From: BACL27 sp964203235
GTDB taxonomy: Bacteria > Actinomycetota > Acidimicrobiia > Acidimicrobiales > Ilumatobacteraceae
Assembly (NCBI GenBank): GCA_964203235.1
Contig: CAXNLE010000003.1
Span: forward strand, 1-64,000
Length of the DNA stretch: 64,000 nucleotides
Direction of reading: 5' to 3'
Shown here: positions 53,842-62,911 of the stretch, piece by piece
How positions within the stretch are numbered: position 1 is the stretch's first letter
How the letters are laid out: each line of letters opens with the position of its first letter
The notes under the pieces: model-generated
Told to the model about the DNA's origin: nothing
The model's database searches: none
What the model saw: the letters and a program-made list of their open reading frames with translations, nothing else
Translations under genes and position numbers: made by a program

Positions 53842-54237
53842 ATGGCTGATCCAAAACCAAAAACTCGAAAGCGCAAGCGAGAGCGTCGTAATGTCGCAAC
53901 CGGCATCGTGCACATCAAGAGTTCGTTCAACAACACAATCGTTTCAATCACCGACACAGAAGGCAACGTAATCGCGTGGGCATCATCTGGTGGAGTTGGT
54001 TTCAGTGGCTCGCGAAAATCAACACCGTTTGCCGCGCAAATGGCAGCAGAAAAAGCTGGACGTGCTGCGATGGAGCTTGGTCTTCGTCGCGCTGAAGTGC
54101 GAGTCAAGGGTCCAGGCTCTGGTCGCGACACTGCTCTGCGTCAGATTCAAAATCTTGGCATTGAAGTTTCAGGCATCAAAGATGTCTCCCCAGTTCCACA
54201 CAACGGCTGTCTTCAGCCAAAGCGAAAGAGGCCGTAA
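53842..54237 (+). CDS. rpsK: 30S ribosomal protein S11
   Basis: 131 residues. GIVHIKSSFNNTIVSITD and PVPHNGCLQPKRKRP. The C-terminus differs slightly from the common NGCRPPKRR form (Leu-Gln after Cys). Confidence 0.97.
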   Translation: MADPKPKTRKRKRERRNVATGIVHIKSSFNNTIVSITDTEGNVIAWASSGGVGFSGSRKSTPFAAQMAAEKAGRAAMELGLRRAEVRVKGPGSGRDTALRQIQNLGIEVSGIKDVSPVPHNGCLQPKRKRP

Positions 54238-54240
54238 CTC

Positions 54241-54858
54241 ATGGCTCGCTACACAGGTCCAAAAGTTCGTATCTCGCGCCGTCTTGGTGTCAACGTTTTC
54301 GAAAACACAAAAGGCTCTAAGGCTCTTGAGCGTCGGCCGTTTCCACCAGGTCACCACGGTCGTTCGCGTCGTAAAGGTGCTGGCAGTGAATATCTTGCGC
54401 AGTTGCAAGAAAAGCAGAAGGCAAAATACATCTACGGTTTGCTCGAGCGTCAATTTCGTAATCTCTACGAGAAGTCAGTGCGTTTGACTGGTCCGACTGG
54501 TGAGAACTTGTTGCGTCTCCTTGAATTGCGCCTTGACAATGTTGTTTACCGTGCCGGCTGGGCTGCATCACGTCCACAGGCTCGTCAGTTTGTTAGCCAT
54601 GGGTTGATCAAAGTCGATGGCAAGCGAGTCGATATTGCGTCGTACACATTGCAAAAAGGTGAAGTTGTTTCGCTTTCTGAAAAGGCAAGCAACATGATCA
54701 TCATCCAACACAACATTGATACTCTCGGCCGCAAAATGGTCGGCTGGCTTGATATTGCAGAAGCCGGCAAGCAGGTCACGGTGCGCGAGTTGCCAGTGCG
54801 TGAGCAAATTGATGTACCAGTACGTGAACAATTAATCGTTGAGCTCTATTCAAAGTAA
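54241..54858 (+). CDS. rpsD: 30S ribosomal protein S4
   Basis: 205 residues. ARYTGPKVRISRRLGVNVFE, the zinc-free form (no Cys cluster), and the S4 RNA-binding domain (SRPQARQFVSHGLIKVDGKR). Autoregulator in some bacteria. rpoA follows after 30 nt. Confidence 0.98.
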   Translation: MARYTGPKVRISRRLGVNVFENTKGSKALERRPFPPGHHGRSRRKGAGSEYLAQLQEKQKAKYIYGLLERQFRNLYEKSVRLTGPTGENLLRLLELRLDNVVYRAGWAASRPQARQFVSHGLIKVDGKRVDIASYTLQKGEVVSLSEKASNMIIIQHNIDTLGRKMVGWLDIAEAGKQVTVRELPVREQIDVPVREQLIVELYSK

Positions 54859-54888
54859 CCCCAAATAAGAATTGTCTAAGGAGAAAAA

Positions 54889-55821
54889 ATGCTTGTAATC
54901 CAACGCCCGACAGTCGAACCAATCGGCTCACCACAAAACAACCGTCAGAAATTTTCGGTTGGTCCACTAGAACCAGGTCTTGGTCACACAATCGGCAACT
55001 CATTGCGCCGAATGTTGTTGTCGTCGATTCCTGGTGCGGCAATTACTTCTGTAAAGTTCGAATCTGCATTGCATGAATTCGACACAATTGAAGGTGTATC
55101 CGAAGACGTAACTGAGATAATTCTTAATCTCAAAGACGTTGTTTTGGTGTCAACTTCAGATGATCCAATTGCACTTCATGTAGATGTCAAAGGACCAATG
55201 GAGCTCACAGCCGGTGACATTCAGTGCCCACCAGATGTTGAGATTCTTAACAAGTCTCAGAAAATCGCAACTCTTTCAGCAAAGGGCAAGCTCGTGTTTG
55301 ACCTTACGGTTGAGCGCGGCAAAGGCTACATGTCGTCAGATCGTGACGGAGCTCGTAAGACAATTGGCATCATCCCAATTGACGCAATTTTCTCGCCAAT
55401 TCGTCGAGTTACATTTGAAGTTGAGCCAACTCGAGTAGAGCAGTCAACTAATTATGACAAACTTGTTATCGACATTGAGACAGACGGCTCGATCACGCCG
55501 GTTGATTCGCTCGCTTCGGCTGGTGCAACTTTACGTTCGCTAGTTGATCTCGTGGCGAATTTGACTGCAGATCCAGTGGGTCTTGAACTTGGCGAAGTTG
55601 TTGGTTACTCAAGTGGCACCGGCGATTTAGATATGCCAATTGAAGACCTAGACCTTTCAGAGCGACCACGCAACTGTTTGAAGCGCGGACAAGTTCACAC
55701 GATTGGCGAGTTGCTAACTCGGTCAGAAGAAGACTTGATGAACATCACCAACTTCGGGCAGAAGAGCCTTGATGAGATCAAACAAAAACTTGATGAGCGA
55801 GGACTCTCGTTGCGCCTCTGA
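54889..55821 (+). CDS. rpoA: RNA polymerase subunit alpha
   Basis: 310 residues. N-terminal dimerisation domain (FSVGPLEPGLGHTIGNSLRR) and C-terminal UP-element-binding domain (ELLTRSEEDLMNITNFGQKS) are both complete. Confidence 0.98.
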   Translation: MLVIQRPTVEPIGSPQNNRQKFSVGPLEPGLGHTIGNSLRRMLLSSIPGAAITSVKFESALHEFDTIEGVSEDVTEIILNLKDVVLVSTSDDPIALHVDVKGPMELTAGDIQCPPDVEILNKSQKIATLSAKGKLVFDLTVERGKGYMSSDRDGARKTIGIIPIDAIFSPIRRVTFEVEPTRVEQSTNYDKLVIDIETDGSITPVDSLASAGATLRSLVDLVANLTADPVGLELGEVVGYSSGTGDLDMPIEDLDLSERPRNCLKRGQVHTIGELLTRSEEDLMNITNFGQKSLDEIKQKLDERGLSLRL

Positions 55822-55888
55822 GCCCTCGAGATTTTTGCTGAGAATCAACTGAATTTAAATATCTAAATAATCAAGGAGACGATTCACT

Positions 55889-56260
55889 ATGCCAGGAAGA
55901 CCACGACGCGGACCAAGTTTTGGTGGAAGCTCGTCACACGAAAGATTGATGATGGCCAACCTGGCTTCGTCATTGTTCGCTGCTGAAGGCATCGTAACGA
56001 CTGAGACGAAAGCAAAAGCGCTTCGTCCGATCGCCGAGAAATTAATTACAAAGGCAAAGAAAGCGCAGGGCACTAGCCCGATGCGAGTGCACCGCATTCG
56101 TCAGATTCAGAGTTACCTTCGCGACAAAGAAATGACAAACAAACTTGTCAATGTTGTTGCACCTCGATACACAGAGCGCAACGGTGGCTACCTTCGAATC
56201 TTGAAGCTTGGCCCGCGTCACGGTGACAATGCACCAATGGCGCGCATCGAACTTATCTAG
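55889..56260 (+). CDS. rplQ: 50S ribosomal protein L17
   Basis: 123 residues. RRGPSFGGSSSHERLMMANL and RNGGYLRILKLGPRHGDNAP; lacks long tails. SD AAGGAG. Confidence 0.98.
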   Translation: MPGRPRRGPSFGGSSSHERLMMANLASSLFAAEGIVTTETKAKALRPIAEKLITKAKKAQGTSPMRVHRIRQIQSYLRDKEMTNKLVNVVAPRYTERNGGYLRILKLGPRHGDNAPMARIELI

Positions 56261-56283
56261 TTCGAAAAACAAAAGCATCTGTG

Positions 56284-57093
56284 ATGCGCAGAGCACGATT
56301 CGTCGTCGCGTATAACGGGGCAAAGTTTCACGGTTTTGCAATTAATCCAGGTGTTGAAACTATTGCAGGCACTCTCGGTGGGGCGTTGCAACAAATCTTT
56401 CAACGAGCGGTACCTGTTGTTTCTGCCGGGCGCACAGATACTGGGGTACACGCTCGAGGTCAAGTAGTTAGTTGCGATCTTCGAGATGACGTTGATTTAG
56501 CTCTTTTGAAGAAGCAACTGAACTCAATGTGTGGGCCCGAAATTATTGTTCGAGACGCATCTTGGGCGAGCAACGAGTTTCACGCGAGATTCTCGGCAAT
56601 TTGGCGGCATTATCAATACACGATCTATAACGCCGAGTATCCAGATCCATTTTTGGTTGCAACATCGTGGCATGTTGTTGCGCCACTTAATTTGCGCGCA
56701 TTACACATGGCTTGTGATCCAATAATCGGCACGCATGATTTTTCGGCATTTTGTCGTCGGCCAAAGCAAGATATTGAGCCTGACCTTGAGGGCCCAGAGA
56801 CTAATGAGCCTGAAGTGCGCGAAGTTTCGTTAAAGAGGTATGTGATGCAGGCGACTTGGCACAACAGAGGTGATGGCATATTTACTTTTGACATCAGGGC
56901 GAATGCTTTTTGCCACCAGATGGTCAGATCGTTAGTGGGAACATTCGTAGATATCGGGGTTGGTAAGCGACCGAGTAGCGACATGATGACTTTGATTCGA
57001 TCGGGCGATCGTGCGGAGGCCTCGCAACTGGCGCCTCCCCAAGGCTTGTGTTTAGTTGAAGTTGGATATCCAGATGCAGGGATTACTCCCTAA
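56284..57093 (+). CDS. truA: tRNA pseudouridine(38-40) synthase
   Basis: 269 residues from ATG 56284 (GTG 56281 adjoins). The catalytic aspartate is Asp52 in SAGRTDTGVHARGQV, and FSAIWRHYQYTIYN and FCHQMVRSLVGTFVDIG are TruA hallmarks. It modifies the anticodon stem of many tRNAs. Position after rplQ is typical. Confidence 0.97.
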   Translation: MRRARFVVAYNGAKFHGFAINPGVETIAGTLGGALQQIFQRAVPVVSAGRTDTGVHARGQVVSCDLRDDVDLALLKKQLNSMCGPEIIVRDASWASNEFHARFSAIWRHYQYTIYNAEYPDPFLVATSWHVVAPLNLRALHMACDPIIGTHDFSAFCRRPKQDIEPDLEGPETNEPEVREVSLKRYVMQATWHNRGDGIFTFDIRANAFCHQMVRSLVGTFVDIGVGKRPSSDMMTLIRSGDRAEASQLAPPQGLCLVEVGYPDAGITP

Positions 57094-57109
57094 AGCCCAT
57101 ATTCTTGTT

Positions 57110-57140
57110 GGGCCGATTGTTATTTGGGAGGTTTCGGCCC
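57110..57140 (+). terminator. Hairpin between truA and rplM
   Basis: GGGCCGA/TCGGCCC, seven pairs with a 17-nt loop, 16 nt after the truA stop, followed by TATCATT. It may terminate the alpha-operon transcript or be part of an rplM leader (123-nt gap). Confidence 0.5.
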
Positions 57141-57216
57141 TATCATTACGAGGCCGTTTAAACGAGTGCGAAGAGCCCTCAGGCGGTTGCTAATTCTAGA
57201 TTTCAAGGAACTTTTT

Positions 57217-57663
57217 ATGCGTACATATTCTGCAAAACCAGCCGACGTCAAGCGTGCTTGGCATTTGATTGATGCCGAAGGGCTTGTGCTCGGTCGACTT
57301 TGCACAGAGACTGCAACTTTGCTTCGCGGCAAACACAAACCGATGTACACACCAAGTATGGATACTGGTGATCACGTCGTAATTATCAATGCATCAAAAA
57401 TTGTTCTTACTTCGGGCAAAGCCGATCGCGAAATGGTCTATGACTACTCCGGTTATCCAGGTGGTTTGAAATCAGAAACATACGCTCATCTTTTAGATCG
57501 CAAACCTGGTGATGCAATCCGTCGATCAATTCGCGGAATGTTGCCAAAGGGAACTCTCGGTCGCGAGATGTTAAGCAAGTTGCAGGTTTATCCAGGTGCA
57601 GAACATCCGCACGCAGCGCAATCACCAAAAGTGCTTGAGCTTCCACACGCCAAGGCTCGCTGA
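57217..57663 (+). CDS. rplM: 50S ribosomal protein L13
   Basis: 148 residues from ATG 57217 (MRTYSAKPADVKRAWHLIDA), SD AAGGAA; a longer ORF from 57124 lies in the leader. GDHVVIINASKIVLTSGKA and GMLPKGTLGREMLSKL identify L13. Confidence 0.98.
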   Translation: MRTYSAKPADVKRAWHLIDAEGLVLGRLCTETATLLRGKHKPMYTPSMDTGDHVVIINASKIVLTSGKADREMVYDYSGYPGGLKSETYAHLLDRKPGDAIRRSIRGMLPKGTLGREMLSKLQVYPGAEHPHAAQSPKVLELPHAKAR

Positions 57664-57701
57664 GCCGAGCACTAGAAAAATTAGAGAAAAGAGACAAACT
57701 C

Positions 57702-58097
57702 GTGGGAACAAAGCCACTTACTCAAACAACAGGGCGACGCAAGCATGCAATCTGTCGTGCTCGTTTACGACCAGGAACCGGAATCGTAACGATTAACGAT
57801 CGCGTGTTCGAAGAATATTTTCCATCAGAAGTACAGCGCAACTCTTCAACCGAAGCATTGCGAGTTGCCAACATGATTGGCGCATACGACATTGATGCCG
57901 ACATTATTGGCGGCGGCATCGCTGGGCAATCTGGTGCATTGCGCATGGCAATCGCTCGAGCAATTGTTGAACTTGATCCTGAACAACGACTTGCGCTGAA
58001 GAAGGCCGGATTGTTGACACGCGACTCGCGTCGTAAAGAGAGCAAGAAATACGGTCTTAAAAAAGCCCGCAAGGCGCCGCAGTACACCAAGCGTTAA
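57702..58097 (+). CDS. rpsI: 30S ribosomal protein S9
   Basis: 131 residues, GTG start. TTGRRKHAICRARLRPGTG and the C-terminus KKARKAPQYTKR, which reaches the P-site tRNA. glmM follows after 81 nt. Confidence 0.98.
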   Translation: MGTKPLTQTTGRRKHAICRARLRPGTGIVTINDRVFEEYFPSEVQRNSSTEALRVANMIGAYDIDADIIGGGIAGQSGALRMAIARAIVELDPEQRLALKKAGLLTRDSRRKESKKYGLKKARKAPQYTKR

Positions 58098-58178
58098 TTC
58101 GCTTTTTGCAAAGCATGGGTTGTGCTGTGCTGGCAAACCAAATTTTAGTTATGCGTGCTAGAAACAGCAGGTAGTTGA

Positions 58179-59525
58179 ATGTTGAAATTTGGAACCGACG
58201 GAGTTCGTGGAGAATTCGGAACTGAACTAACAACGAGTTATGTTGCTGCACTCGCTCGGGCGGCAGCAAAAGTTTTGCAATGCAAACTCGTGGTGATCGG
58301 TCGTGATACTCGCGAATCTGGCCCTGCGCTTGAATCTGCTATTTCTCAGTCGTTGAGCAGTCTTGGTATTGAGGTTCATTTAATGGGTGTTGCTCCAACG
58401 CCGGCAATTGCTTTTGCTGCGGTGTCAAGTGAAGCGGTGTCTTTTGCAATTACTGCTTCACATAATCCTTATGCAGATAACGGTGTGAAAATTTTCGGTC
58501 GTGGTGGACGCAAACTCACAGATGAGCAAGAATCACGAATTGAACTTGAAACTGAAATTGAACTTGCAAGCGAGATTAATCGTGCGCCAGATCATAAGCA
58601 ATCAGAGGCAAGTTCAAAAAGTTCTGCTATCTCGCACCCAGAATATTTAGCGCAATATTGTGCGGCGTTGGTCGCTGGCGTGCCCGAAAATGCATTCGCT
58701 AAATTACACATTGCTTTAGATTGCGCAAATGGTGCAATGAGCGAAGTTGCTGCAGCGGTTTTCACTAGGCTCGGTGCAAAGGTTTCAGTAATTCATAATT
58801 CGCCGAACGGCAAGAACATTAATCACCACTGCGGCGCAACTGAGCCCTCCGAGTTGAAAGTACTTGTCAAAGAAATTAAAGCCGATCTGGGTGTCGCATT
58901 TGACGGTGATGGTGATCGACTGATTGCAATTGATGACTCCGGTTCAATCGTGGATGGCGACCATTTAATTGCGATTAGCGCTCAAGACATGAAGCGCAAC
59001 GGCACGTTGCGGAATAACAAAGTAGCCGTGACCGTGATGACGAATATTGGCTTTCATCAAGCAATGAAACAATCTGAAATTGAAGTGGTAACAACACCTG
59101 TTGGCGACAGGTCGGTGCTGATTGCAATTCAAGAAAATGATCTCTCGCTTGGCGGAGAACAAAGCGGACACATTATTTACCACGACGTCGCAACAACGGG
59201 TGATGGTTTGTTGGCAGCGATTCGTCTTTCTGCGCTGATTGCGAATTCCTCACAGGCATTCAGTCAGATTGCAAGTAATGCGATGACCAGCTTTCCGCAG
59301 GTGTTAAAAAATGTTCGTGTTGCCAAACTCGGCGAAAATGTTGCTCAAGTTTTTGCCAACGAGATCGCAGCTGCAGAAAAAATCTTGGCAGATAATGGTC
59401 GAGTGTTAGTTCGCTCGAGTGGCACAGAGCCTGTTGTGCGGGTGATGGTCGAAGCGCGAGAAAATGAAATCGCCGTATCTGTCGCAACCACGCTTGTTGC
59501 GGCGATTACTGCCCGACTGGGTTAA
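58179..59525 (+). CDS. glmM: Phosphoglucosamine mutase (complete copy)
   Basis: 448 residues, converts glucosamine-6-P to glucosamine-1-P for peptidoglycan. The phosphoserine is Ser94 in TASHNPYADNGVKIF, the metal loop DGDGDR lies near residue 243, the sugar-binding GGEQSGH near 327 and the C-terminal phosphate loop VRSSGTEPVVRVMVEA. The last 140 nt lie in the direct repeat shared with 62772-62911, so the gene is intact on the left side of the insertion. Confidence 0.98.
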   Translation: MLKFGTDGVRGEFGTELTTSYVAALARAAAKVLQCKLVVIGRDTRESGPALESAISQSLSSLGIEVHLMGVAPTPAIAFAAVSSEAVSFAITASHNPYADNGVKIFGRGGRKLTDEQESRIELETEIELASEINRAPDHKQSEASSKSSAISHPEYLAQYCAALVAGVPENAFAKLHIALDCANGAMSEVAAAVFTRLGAKVSVIHNSPNGKNINHHCGATEPSELKVLVKEIKADLGVAFDGDGDRLIAIDDSGSIVDGDHLIAISAQDMKRNGTLRNNKVAVTVMTNIGFHQAMKQSEIEVVTTPVGDRSVLIAIQENDLSLGGEQSGHIIYHDVATTGDGLLAAIRLSALIANSSQAFSQIASNAMTSFPQVLKNVRVAKLGENVAQVFANEIAAAEKILADNGRVLVRSSGTEPVVRVMVEARENEIAVSVATTLVAAITARLG

Positions 59526-59582
59526 TCGCGAAAGTAGGCTATAAACCATGTGCGGAATTATCTGCGTGCTCAGTCGTCCGAC
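59386..59582 (+). repeat. Direct repeat, left copy (glmM 3' end + glmS 5' end)
   Basis: 197 bp identical by eye to 62772-62968 (offset 3386). It holds the last 140 nt of glmM, 22 nt of spacer and the first 35 nt of glmS. Identity stops abruptly at both ends: the base before is T here and C in the right copy, and the base after is A here and G there. Confidence 0.95.
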
Positions 59583-59589
59583 AAGCTAG
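59548..59589 (+). pseudogene. glmS 5' remnant (13 codons)
   Basis: Starts as glmS (MCGIICVLSRPT), then leaves the repeat at 59582 and meets TAG at once. It could be translated as a 13-residue peptide. This is a scar of the insertion; the working glmS starts at 62934. Confidence 0.85.
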
Positions 59590-59675
59590 AAGACTATTGT
59601 GTCAAATGATGATGTCACCTCGGATTAAGTTTGTTCGTAATGCGAGATTCCATAACTCGAAAAAGTGTAGTGTTC

Positions 59676-59765
59676 ATGAATAGGATCACAGTGCGCGATG
59701 ATCTCAAAGTTATTGCCATCGTAGAACGTGTCAAGGCCAGGCTAAGCGGAGAGCGCTTAATATGA
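59676..59765 (+). CDS. Small ORF upstream of the epimerase (29 residues)
   Basis: ATG 59676 to TGA 59763-59765: MNRITVRDDLKVIAIVERVK and ten further residues. Its stop overlaps the ATG of the next gene (ATGA), as in translationally coupled pairs. It is not recognised; it may be a leader peptide, the fragment of a lost gene, or chance. No clear SD. Confidence 0.3.
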   Translation: MNRITVRDDLKVIAIVERVKARLSGERLI

Positions 59766-60559
59766 GCGTCACCGTTGTCGGCGCGCAGGGTTTCATCGGC
59801 AGTAGGTTAGCTCAGTTCCTTACTGCCGAGGGTGAGTCGCCCTGGACTCCTGCTAAGGGTGATCCCGAATTGTTGGAGCGCGATCTCGGCGTTCTCTGGT
59901 ACTGTGCCGGTACCAGCGCAGATTACGATCAGCGACCTTTTGACACTGTTGATAGTCACGCCTGCCTTGTCAATGAGATAATCCGTGCGGGTAATTTTGA
60001 GCGGCTGATATATTGCTCCTCCACGCGACTTTATGATGGTCTTTCACAAACAGATGTTGACGAATCGACACCGTTAGTCTTTGATTCAGCCGACCCTAGA
60101 AGGGTCTTCGATTTATCGAAGGCACTGGGTGAAAATCTTACGCTCGCCCGATCGGAAGGGCGAGGCGTGGTTGCTCGACTCTCTAACGTATTTAACGGAC
60201 AAGGTGGTTCTCCCGAGTTTTTGTCGGAGTGGCTGAATAAGGCAACTTTAAGCCGTGAGATAATTCTGGATTCCAGCCCCAGTATCCAACGTGATTATAT
60301 TCATTTAGATGATGCTGTCGCATCACTAATAGCAATCGCAAGTGGTTCCGGCATTTATAATGTGGCGGGCGGGCAGCTGATCTCAAACTCAGAAATTGCC
60401 GAAATTTTTGAGTCAGAAGGCTGGTTTGTCTCGTTCACGGGCATAGCCGAGATGCAACCCCCACCTAATGTTTCTGTTAAGCGACTTTTAGACTTAGGGA
60501 TCACGGCGAAGTCCGTCAAAGATGTTATTCGAGACTTTTTGAGGGGGCTTAAATTTTGA
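59762..60559 (+). CDS. NAD-dependent epimerase-like SDR (catalytic Tyr replaced)
   Basis: 265 residues. Rossmann motif VGAQGFIGSRLAQ at the N-terminus, serine region YCSSTRLYDG and QRDYIHLDDA. At the usual Y-x-x-x-K the sequence reads FDLSK, so the catalytic tyrosine appears to be Phe. It may have a changed activity (for example ligand binding or a different acid/base) or be inactive. It overlaps the next gene by 4 nt (TTGA). Confidence 0.78.
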   Translation: MSVTVVGAQGFIGSRLAQFLTAEGESPWTPAKGDPELLERDLGVLWYCAGTSADYDQRPFDTVDSHACLVNEIIRAGNFERLIYCSSTRLYDGLSQTDVDESTPLVFDSADPRRVFDLSKALGENLTLARSEGRGVVARLSNVFNGQGGSPEFLSEWLNKATLSREIILDSSPSIQRDYIHLDDAVASLIAIASGSGIYNVAGGQLISNSEIAEIFESEGWFVSFTGIAEMQPPPNVSVKRLLDLGITAKSVKDVIRDFLRGLKF

Positions 60560-61215
60560 AACTGGTAGGTCATACCCGCATGAGTCTTATCGAATACGTA
60601 ACTGCCCAGTGCAACCACGTAGTCCCTGATGGGCGGGAGTCTGCGCTCAGGTCAGCAGTCAATGCTCACATTGATGATGCACTGGCTCGTATGCACTTCT
60701 GCATAAATGCCTGCGCCCCGTGGAGAGCCGATCAGTTCAATGTGATGCAATCATCTCAACACTCCATCTTTCTTTATTTTCTATCGAATTCTATTTTTAA
60801 GACGTCTGGAAACGTGGATGCTGCGACCCGCTTGTTTTTGGTGAACAAGGCGTTTAACGGAATTGATCTGTTCTACGAAATCGCTATGCCACCTATTTTC
60901 TACATTGGCCACACCGTGGGAATCGTTTTAGCCAAGGCCAACTACGGCAATCGTCTAGTGCTTTACCAAAACGTAACAATCGGACGACACAAGGATCGAA
61001 GTCCTTTAATCGGTGATGGTGTTGTGGTGTATCCCAATTCGGCAATAATCGGTGACTGCAAAATAGGTGACGGGGCGGTGGTTAGCCAGGGAACTAGTGT
61101 GCTGGACTGCGATGTAGCACGCGACAGACTGGCATTCAAAGGTTCTAATGGACGTTTATCGTTCCGTGATGCCCCCAAAGACATCTTGGACGAGTATTTT
61201 AGAAAATCTTGCTAA
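60556..61215 (+). CDS. Serine acetyltransferase-like hexapeptide-repeat protein
   Basis: 219 residues from TTG 60556, supported by GAGGGGG 7 nt upstream; ATG 60580 is the alternative. The C-terminal half is a left-handed beta-helix with IGHTVGIVLAKANYGNRLVL, VTIGRHKDRSPLIGDGV and AVVSQGTSVLD. It resembles the serine O-acetyltransferases used in glycan loci to acetylate sugars or amino sugars. Cytoplasmic. Coupled to the epimerase-like gene. Confidence 0.75.
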   Translation: MKLVGHTRMSLIEYVTAQCNHVVPDGRESALRSAVNAHIDDALARMHFCINACAPWRADQFNVMQSSQHSIFLYFLSNSIFKTSGNVDAATRLFLVNKAFNGIDLFYEIAMPPIFYIGHTVGIVLAKANYGNRLVLYQNVTIGRHKDRSPLIGDGVVVYPNSAIIGDCKIGDGAVVSQGTSVLDCDVARDRLAFKGSNGRLSFRDAPKDILDEYFRKSC

Positions 61216-61327
61216 CAGCAATTGGATAGTAAGAAGTAATCCGACTTCATTTTAGAAGTTGTGCTCAGAAAGCATGAGAACATCCCTACCCTTAATTTAT
61301 TAATTCTTTATCAAAAAGGGAAAATTC

Positions 61328-62401
61328 TTAGAGACCGCCAATCGGGTGATGTAGAGCAGGGTTTTTATGGCGAAGATACTTAGGGCTGACATCTCGTACT
61401 AACACATATCCGGGTCCATTGAAAAGCGCGGGGTCCTTAACAGCAACCATGTTGAAACCGTGGGGGGGACCTCCAAGATATATCGAATCAACTGGGATCA
61501 ACTCTATGGGTCTGCCAGACAGGTCATAGTTTGAGTTGAAGTCACGAAGCCCGTAGAGCGTGTAGTCATTTTTAATTAGCAGCTGAGCGATAGGCGTTTT
61601 TATGAGTCCGTTTGACCAGTCGACATAACTGCTGTGCACCTCAAAAAGAATGTTTGGGGCAACACCTTTCGGCTGAGTCAGAAATTGTTCCGCGCCTTGA
61701 AGAGCACTTAGCTCAGCTCCTTCGATGTCTAACACGATCAAATCAAGGCGATCAACCTTTGTCGACTTTAAGTAATCAGTAATCGTGACAGTCTTGAATG
61801 TATCTATGTCTTTGTCAGCGACCTCAGCAGTCGCAAAACTGTCATAGCCGACGAGCTTTAGACTCGTTGTGCTGTTGTGCCAGAGACCTTCTGGTCGGGT
61901 GATGATGTTGGTGAGGGCATTTACTCTGGCGTTACAATCCAACATGTAGCGCTGTTCATTATTGGGTTCAAAGGCATGGACCACTCCGCCAGCCGCCAGA
62001 ATTTCCCTAGCGATCAGGATGGCATGATCCCCAAAATAAGCACCGCCGATCACGACCTGCTTAGCCGACTTCGCAAGATTAGTCAGGATCTGGCTGGTCT
62101 GGGGTTCCCATGCATGATCAGGATTTTCGGGCTTAGACATAACAAAATCGCGTGCGATTTTTGACCGGTAGAAAAACTCAAAGATGACTCCATTAGAAAG
62201 TGTCTTTCGAACAATCTGGTTGTGGTCGTAAAGAGCGTCCACAAGGGGACCGGTTATGTCCTCGCGTACGTCCACGCCAACCGAATTGATCGAGCCTTCA
62301 AAGGCCAGAAGATGCGCGATAAAGGCTTGACGCCAATCATCCCTTTCAGCAATTCTTGAGATAACAGTCTTAATTTTGTCTTCAGACATAAGATCCGGCA
62401 A
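61328..62401 (-). CDS. FkbM-family SAM-dependent methyltransferase
   Basis: 357 residues on the minus strand, convergent with the acetyltransferase. VIGGAYFGDHAILIAREIL is the SAM-binding motif, HAFEPNNEQRYML the acidic motif and LIVLDIEGAELSALQG the FkbM signature, all in the middle third. It probably O-methylates a sugar of the surface glycan. It begins ATG at 62399-62401 (MPDLMSEDKIKTV); ATG 62387-62389 is an alternative start. Confidence 0.85.
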   Translation of the reverse strand: MPDLMSEDKIKTVISRIAERDDWRQAFIAHLLAFEGSINSVGVDVREDITGPLVDALYDHNQIVRKTLSNGVIFEFFYRSKIARDFVMSKPENPDHAWEPQTSQILTNLAKSAKQVVIGGAYFGDHAILIAREILAAGGVVHAFEPNNEQRYMLDCNARVNALTNIITRPEGLWHNSTTSLKLVGYDSFATAEVADKDIDTFKTVTITDYLKSTKVDRLDLIVLDIEGAELSALQGAEQFLTQPKGVAPNILFEVHSSYVDWSNGLIKTPIAQLLIKNDYTLYGLRDFNSNYDLSGRPIELIPVDSIYLGGPPHGFNMVAVKDPALFNGPGYVLVRDVSPKYLRHKNPALHHPIGGL

Positions 62402-62771
62402 TTATCTCCAAGGATATTACGTTACCAGACCCCCGCGACATAATTGAGTCGTGGTCGCCACGCTCGCTTTAAAATCGTGCGAGATCAATACAAGTGAATC
62501 GGGCCTGGTGCTTGACGTGGTAATTACTCATTCGTGAAGTAAATTCGGTTTTAAAATTCATCTGACGATCGTCGATCCAGATCCGGTATTTTATTTTGTT
62601 ACAGCTTTCAGATGGGGTGTTTATGGCAATTACTGCTTTACGAAACAAATAAATAAATTTAAGATGTAAAAGTAATCGGTATGAGGCAAAAACTTATTGA
62701 CTAAGAATAATGATAATTCAAAATGATAGTAAATAACCTAGCAGGGGAGAAAATTAAGGAACTATCTGGTC
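62402..62771. other. Gene-free right end of the insertion
   Basis: 370 nt between the FkbM gene and the right repeat copy. AT content rises towards the right. No RNA gene, strong hairpin or intact ORF was recognised. It likely contains the FkbM promoter on the minus strand. Confidence 0.6.
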
Positions 62772-62911
62772 TGGCAGATAATGGTCGAGTGTTAGTTCGC
62801 TCGAGTGGCACAGAGCCTGTTGTGCGGGTGATGGTCGAAGCGCGAGAAAATGAAATCGCCGTATCTGTCGCAACCACGCTTGTTGCGGCGATTACTGCCC
62901 GACTGGGTTAA
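62772..62911 (+). pseudogene. glmM 3' remnant (last ~46 codons)
   Basis: This repeats the final 140 nt of glmM with its stop. It is open upstream to an ATG at 62723, which would give a 62-residue chimera whose first ~16 residues are not GlmM. Lacks the active-site domains, so not functional as a mutase. Confidence 0.88.

Noticed and set aside
62723..62911. 62-residue ORF as a separate gene
   Set aside because: Its last ~46 codons are the duplicated glmM 3' end; the start codon upstream is accidental. Listed as a remnant.
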